DNA of 64,000 nt, taken from contig NZ_KB899968.1 of assembly GCF_000378485.1 (NCBI RefSeq), positions 397,680 to 461,679 of the forward strand. The letters run 5' to 3'. The position numbers and the translations under genes are program-made. Source of the stretch: Flavobacterium rivuli WB 3.3-2 = DSM 21788 (GTDB lineage: Bacteria; Bacteroidota; Bacteroidia; Flavobacteriales; Flavobacteriaceae). Below the pieces are notes generated by a model. That model saw only the letters and a program-made list of their open reading frames with translations. It searched no databases and had not been told where the DNA came from. Shown in pieces: positions 60,028-64,000 of this stretch. Every line of letters begins with the position of its first letter. Within the stretch, counting starts at the first letter, position 1.

Positions 60028-61855
60028 GGTCTGTATATTTTTTAAGTGCGGGCAATATAAGGTCTGGTGTAAAATCTTTGTATAACCGCAATGCCTCTTT
60101 TTTCATTTCTTTTGGCGAATTACCTCCATACAGTTCCGGTTTAAAATCATTTAAGTGTACAGATACTGTTTTAATACCATCATCAAACGAGTTCCATGCA
60201 TCTTTATTAATCCATGTAGAAAAAATGGTAAACGTAGGTATATTAATAGCCTTTGCCATATTAACAGCGCCACCCTCGTTACTAATAAGGGCATCACAAT
60301 GGTATAGTATAGATAAAAATTCTCTTATACTGCCCGGTGTAATATCCATTTTAATTTTAGCTTGCGTTTGCGGCTGGCACAAATTATAAATTTCTGTAGC
60401 CTGCTCTATTTGAGACGGTACATAATTAAAAAGCAGGCAAACATCTTTTTGCGCAATAACGTCGAGCAACTGGGCCATGTAAGGCGCAGGGTATGTTTTG
60501 TTTATACCACTGCCCAATACGCCAATCATGTAAAGTTTTGATGCTTTGTTAAGCCCATTCTTTGCAACAATAACACGACCGCTTTCAATCTCTGCATCTG
60601 TCATATATATAACAGGCTTGCTCACTAAAGGAGCATCCGGCTGTAATACTTTTAGTAATTGCAGGCGATTATCAAGCGCAAGCCCGGCATTGCTTAGAGG
60701 GGTCTTTAGTTCTTTAACCGTATGGGTGTAGAGAAAACTGGTATACCTTTTATAAAAACCTATTTTTTTCTTCGCGCCCGAAAATGCAACAATAAGGTTA
60801 CTTTCCAGGATGCCGTAAGCATCTATAATAATATCATACTTTTCATTTCTGGTTTCAAAAAGAAACTTAAGGAAAAGCCACTTATTCCTGCGGTACTTAT
60901 TATCAAATAAAATAACCTTGTCTATATTGGGATTGTTCTCTACAACCGGCTGTGTAAACGGATAGATAAGGTATTCTATACTCGACGCCGAATAGATGTT
61001 CTTTAAATTATTGCAAATTATAGAGCTCACCAGTACATCGCCTATCATTTTTTGCTGAATAACCAGTATTTTCAGCTTGAGTAATTGCGGCTCTGCCTGT
61101 TGCATTTCTACCAGGTACACGTAGCGCATATACTCATCGGTACTTAATATGCTCGCAATTTCATACCCGCGCCTTCCGTTAAGGAATCCCAGTTTTAAAA
61201 CAAAATATTTAAAGAACCTAAACCTGGGGCGTATACTAAAATGGTAAAAGTTTGGGGTAATGTTTTTATCCAGTACTTCTTTAGCCTTAAGTTTAGAGTA
61301 CATAAGCCTTTTGCTTAAAAACTCTTCCTTGTTCTTAAAAGAATAATGGTCTATGGCCGCTTTAAGCAAGCCGGTTTTACCCTGAATAATAAGCTTTTCG
61401 TGAACCAGCTTTTTAGAGTACCAGCATTTAGATGTCCTAAAAAGCCTTATAGTTTTATCAGTATTAAAACTATTGTTTATAAGTGGTTTGCCTTCATAAT
61501 AAAAGGTACGCTTTACAAGAAAAGCAACCTCCTCCGGCTCACTGTTTATTTTTTTTAAAATTTCGGTTATTCCCTTTTGCGATACTCTTTCATCGGCATC
61601 AAAAAAGACCACCCAGTCATTAGTGGCCAGTTTTATGGTATAATTTCGTTGAGAAGAAAAATCGTCAAATACCCGCTGGTAAAATCTTACATGCGGAAAT
61701 TCCTGCTTAATAATTTCCGGAGTCCTGTCGGTACTAAAAGAGTCTACAACAACAATCTCGTCGGCAAACGACATGTTTTGCAGGTACTCCCTTATATTAT
61801 GCTCCTCATTATAAATTATGGCAAGGGCCGATATTTTAGTGGGGTTACTGTTCAT
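60020..61855 (-). CDS. GT2-GT9 fusion glycosyltransferase
   Basis: A 611-residue protein joining two glycosyltransferases. Residues 1-255 are a WaaE-like GT2 (LAIIYNEEHNIREYLQNMSFADEIVVVDSFSTDRT, DxD at D86-A-D88 in FFDADER, KLVHEKLI). Residues 262-611 are a GT9 heptosyltransferase-like domain (LKILVIQQKMIGDVLVSSIICNNL start, CDALISNEGGAVNMAKAINIPTFTIFS end). In enterobacteria WaaE and the heptosyltransferases act on the same inner core, so a fusion would channel two steps of core assembly. No frame break is seen at the junction. Overlaps the convergent GT2 gene by eight bases at its 3' end. Confidence 0.88.
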   Translation of the reverse strand: MNSNPTKISALAIIYNEEHNIREYLQNMSFADEIVVVDSFSTDRTPEIIKQEFPHVRFYQRVFDDFSSQRNYTIKLATNDWVVFFDADERVSQKGITEILKKINSEPEEVAFLVKRTFYYEGKPLINNSFNTDKTIRLFRTSKCWYSKKLVHEKLIIQGKTGLLKAAIDHYSFKNKEEFLSKRLMYSKLKAKEVLDKNITPNFYHFSIRPRFRFFKYFVLKLGFLNGRRGYEIASILSTDEYMRYVYLVEMQQAEPQLLKLKILVIQQKMIGDVLVSSIICNNLKNIYSASSIEYLIYPFTQPVVENNPNIDKVILFDNKYRRNKWLFLKFLFETRNEKYDIIIDAYGILESNLIVAFSGAKKKIGFYKRYTSFLYTHTVKELKTPLSNAGLALDNRLQLLKVLQPDAPLVSKPVIYMTDAEIESGRVIVAKNGLNKASKLYMIGVLGSGINKTYPAPYMAQLLDVIAQKDVCLLFNYVPSQIEQATEIYNLCQPQTQAKIKMDITPGSIREFLSILYHCDALISNEGGAVNMAKAINIPTFTIFSTWINKDAWNSFDDGIKTVSVHLNDFKPELYGGNSPKEMKKEALRLYKDFTPDLILPALKKYTDLN

Positions 61856-61857
61856 TA

Positions 61858-62673
61858 TTAAACAGCTACATCATATTCCCTCAGGGCATTATTAAGCGAT
61901 GTTTTTAAATCAGTAGATGGTTTACGTTTGCCTATAATCAGCGCACACGGAACCTGATATTCTCCGGCAGCAAATTTTTTAGTATAGCTGCCCGGTATAA
62001 CAACACTGCGTGCAGGCACAATACCTTTCATCTCTACAGGTTCATCTCCGGTAACGTCAATAATTTTAGTGCTTGCAGTAAGGCATACATTTGCTCCAAG
62101 CACAGCTTCGGTTTCAACACGAACACCTTCTACCACAATACAACGGGAGCCTATAAAAGCGCCGTCTTCTATAATAACCGGTGCAGCCTGTAGTGGCTCG
62201 AGCACACCGCCAATACCCACACCGCCGCTAAGGTGTACATTTTTACCTATTTGCGCACAGCTGCCTACCGTAGCCCAGGTATCTACCATAGTACCTTCGT
62301 CTACATAAGCACCTATGTTAACATAACTTGGCATTAAAATTACGCCGCTTGATATATAAGCACCGTAGCGTGCTACAGCGTTAGGCACCACACGAATTCC
62401 TTTTTCGGCATAGTTACGTTTAAGAAGCATTTTATCATGATATTCAAAAATACCGGCCTCAAGAGTTTCCATTTTCTGGATAGGGAAGTAAAGTACCACC
62501 GCTTTTTTAACCCACTCATTAACCTGCCATCCGCCGTTAACAGGTTCAGCAACACGCAGTTTCCCGGTGTCTAATAATTCTATAACCTCACGGATAGCGT
62601 TTGTAGTTGTTTCTTCCTGTAAAAGCGCGCGGTCGTTCCACGCCTGTTCTATAATAGATTGTAAAGTATTCAT
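61858..62673 (-). CDS. dapD: 2,3,4,5-tetrahydropyridine-2,6-dicarboxylate N-succinyltransferase
   Basis: A 271-residue left-handed beta-helix enzyme of the succinylase branch of lysine and diaminopimelate synthesis. RVVPNAVARYGAYISSGVILMPSYVNIGAYVDEGTMVDTWATVGSCAQIG and HLSGGVGIGGVLEPLQAAPVIIEDGAFIGSRCIVVEGV are the hexapeptide-repeat signatures. Two bases separate its stop from the start of the GT2-GT9 gene, so the two could be co-transcribed. Confidence 0.96.
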   Translation of the reverse strand: MNTLQSIIEQAWNDRALLQEETTTNAIREVIELLDTGKLRVAEPVNGGWQVNEWVKKAVVLYFPIQKMETLEAGIFEYHDKMLLKRNYAEKGIRVVPNAVARYGAYISSGVILMPSYVNIGAYVDEGTMVDTWATVGSCAQIGKNVHLSGGVGIGGVLEPLQAAPVIIEDGAFIGSRCIVVEGVRVETEAVLGANVCLTASTKIIDVTGDEPVEMKGIVPARSVVIPGSYTKKFAAGEYQVPCALIIGKRKPSTDLKTSLNNALREYDVAV

Positions 62674-62692
62674 GTCGATATTTGTGATAGGG

Positions 62693-62700
62693 CAAAGATA
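62693..62700 (-). promoter_or_regulatory. -7 element of dapD promoter
   Basis: CAAAGATA on plus reads TATCTTTG on minus, 20 bases before the dapD ATG. Confidence 0.55.
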
Positions 62701-62812
62701 GCAATCTGATTAAATTATGGAAGCTTTTACACTAAATATCACTATTTCGAATATTAAATTTACGTATTCTCGTGCCCGGTTTTTGTACCTTTATATATAG
62801 TTACAAAATATA

Positions 62813-63544
62813 ATGAAAGACAATTTTTCTACACAGGCAAAAGCCTATGCACAGTACAGGCCATACTATCCGCCCGAAATGATATCCTATATAGTTAGTT
62901 TAGTGCCACATAAGGATACTGCTCTTGACGTTGCCACAGGAAACGGACAGGTAGCTGCCGCCCTTGCACCTTATTTTAAAGAGGTGTATGGTACAGATAT
63001 CAGCGCAAAACAACTGCAAAATGCCATACCGGCACCTAATCTTATATATAAGGAAGGAAGTGCCGAAGATACCGGTTTTAATAATGAACAGTTTAACCTT
63101 GTTACCGTTGCCCAGGCTATACACTGGTTTAAGTTTGATGCTTTTTATGCCGAAGTAAAACGGATACTAAAACCCGATGGTATTTTTGTAGTAATGGGCT
63201 ATGGGTTGTTTTCTACCAATCCTGAAACAGATGTTATAATTAACCACTTCTACAAAGATATCATTGGCTCGTATTGGGATCCTGAACGTAGCTATATAGA
63301 TGAGAATTACACTACGATCCCTTTTCCGTTTAAAGAAATTGAAGCCAAAAAATTCACTAACCGTTTTACCTGGACGTTCGAACAGCTAATAGGGTATTTA
63401 GAAACATGGTCGGCAGTACAGCACTACATAAAACAAAAAGGCACTAACCCTGTAGATCTTATTTGCGGAGAGTTGCAATCGTGCTGGGAAAAAAGCGATA
63501 AACAGGTAACGTTCCCGCTATTATTACGAATAGGAAAAATGTAA
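62813..63544 (+). CDS. Class I SAM-dependent methyltransferase
   Basis: A 243-residue methyltransferase. ALDVATGNGQVAAALAPYFKEVYGTDIS is the SAM-binding motif, and NLVTVAQAIHWFKFDAFYAEVKRILKPDGIFVVMGYG is the post-I region. FSTQAKAYAQYRPYYP is the N-terminal marker of a widespread uncharacterised methyltransferase group (Methyltransf_11-like). The acceptor cannot be inferred. Divergent from dapD with no partner gene. Confidence 0.9.
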   Translation: MKDNFSTQAKAYAQYRPYYPPEMISYIVSLVPHKDTALDVATGNGQVAAALAPYFKEVYGTDISAKQLQNAIPAPNLIYKEGSAEDTGFNNEQFNLVTVAQAIHWFKFDAFYAEVKRILKPDGIFVVMGYGLFSTNPETDVIINHFYKDIIGSYWDPERSYIDENYTTIPFPFKEIEAKKFTNRFTWTFEQLIGYLETWSAVQHYIKQKGTNPVDLICGELQSCWEKSDKQVTFPLLLRIGKM

Positions 63545-63570
63545 TTATTCTTTATATATAACCACACCTA

Positions 63571-63748
63571 TATATAAGGAGCGGTTTAGGCAAGCGCATA
63601 TTTGCGATGGCCGGTCCCGCTCTCGCCTATAGCTCTGCGCTGCGCCAGCCTACCGGCAGGCAGGCTTCGAGGCTGCCGGCTCCATCGGGGCTATAAGCCG
63701 TCGGGATTTTGTGTTTGCAATTCCGTCCTGGCTCCTTTCTTATGTATA
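63571..63748. repeat. GC-rich palindromic element, family D
   Basis: Outer arms TATATAAGGAGC (63571-63582) and GCTCCTTTCTTATGTATA (63731-63748); inner arms GCCTATAG/CTATAAGCC, GTCCCG/CGGGAT and a tight CCGGCAG (63653-63659)/CTGCCGG (63673-63679). The centre is far more GC-rich than the window average. It can fold into a multi-branched hairpin on either strand. No coding frame with protein-like sequence. I recognise similar CCCGCT...GGGGCTA elements in other flavobacteria. Confidence 0.7.
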
Positions 63749-63934
63749 GTTACGAATTCGTGCAAATAAGTGCAATTCGTGTCACCTTATATATAAGAGT
63801 AAATCTTTGCGCATCTTCGTGCCTTCTTCGCGCAACTTTGCGCAATAACCTCTTTGAAACAAAAAAACTTTCGTTTCCAAGCTTCACGTTAACAAAGAGT
63901 TAAGAAAAAGAATAAAAAAAGTAAGAAATAAGTC

Positions 63935-63964
63935 TTTGAAAAGACAAAAGAAGTGTTACTTTTG
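63935..63964 (+). promoter_or_regulatory. Probable rRNA operon promoter
   Basis: TTTG at 63935-63938, 18-base spacer, TACTTTTG at 63957-63964, a near-ideal Bacteroidota promoter. The following leader (CACCCGCTAACAAGCACAAG, then TTCATTGAGAGATTGA) resembles the leader of flavobacterial 16S rRNA operons. The rRNA genes would lie beyond base 64000. Confidence 0.7.
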
Positions 63965-64000
63965 CACCCGCTAACAAGCACAAGTTCATTGAGAGATTGA

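Noticed and set aside
63709..63903. 64-residue plus-strand frame near the right edge
   Set aside because: It lies over the end of the palindromic element and low-complexity TTCGTGC/TTTGCGC sequence with no protein-like composition; the region is better explained as rRNA operon upstream sequence.

Overview
The window looks like a chromosomal segment from an AT-rich member of the Bacteroidota, most likely Flavobacteriaceae. Four things point there: many promoters with the Bacteroidota -7 element TAnnTTTG and very short leaders, type IX secretion (T9SS) C-terminal sorting domains of both type A and type B, DUF4252/DUF5686/DUF4920 families, and interspersed intergenic palindromes of the kind common in flavobacteria. 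No tRNA or complete rRNA gene is visible, but the last ~70 bases look like the promoter and leader of an rRNA operon running off the right edge.

Left part (1-16.8 kb): a truncated TrxR-like FAD oxidoreductase is divergent from a Fur-family regulator across a Fur-type operator. Then come prfA, pyrF and a cytosolic BtuF-like protein. A minus-strand block follows: an SRPBCC/GyrI-like protein, an LpoB-COG3014 lipoprotein operon, and a TPR histidine kinase/LuxR response regulator pair with an unknown partner. It continues with a MazG-like NTPase, ilvE, a DUF4920 lipoprotein, a monoheme lipoprotein, a decayed small membrane-protein gene and mnmD.

Centre (16.8-36 kb): an S41 peptidase is divergent from an ECF sigma factor, an anti-sigma-like protein and four tandem DUF4252 genes. 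Next are a frameshifted orphan antitoxin, a HepT/MntA toxin-antitoxin pair, and a carotenoid operon (crtI-crtB-crtZ) headed by a MerR-B12 regulator with the CarH light-sensor motifs. typA, a type B T9SS adhesin, an ABC exporter and a BamA-like outer-membrane protein follow.

Right part (36-64 kb): two DUF5686 paralogues bracket a CDF metal transporter, a cytochrome b561-type protein, a NYN-LOTUS protein and a toxin-antitoxin pair with a frameshifted toxin. Then aroQ, two outer-membrane beta-barrels, a type A T9SS protein and a group of small unknown genes around an XRE regulator. From 51.8 to 61.9 kb is an envelope-glycan locus: a sugar aminotransferase, an FkbM methyltransferase, six glycosyltransferase genes, a Kdo-kinase-like protein, and among those glycosyltransferases one GT2-GT9 fusion. 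dapD, a methyltransferase and a GC-rich palindromic element precede the rRNA leader.

Most of the window is ordinary chromosome. The points most worth a second look are the CarH-like regulator with a candidate operator inside the crt promoter, the GT2-GT9 fusion, three small genes each broken by a frameshift or stop, the uncharacterised 49.7-51.6 kb gene group, and several families of intergenic palindromes. I did not find clear evidence for a wholly new multi-gene system.
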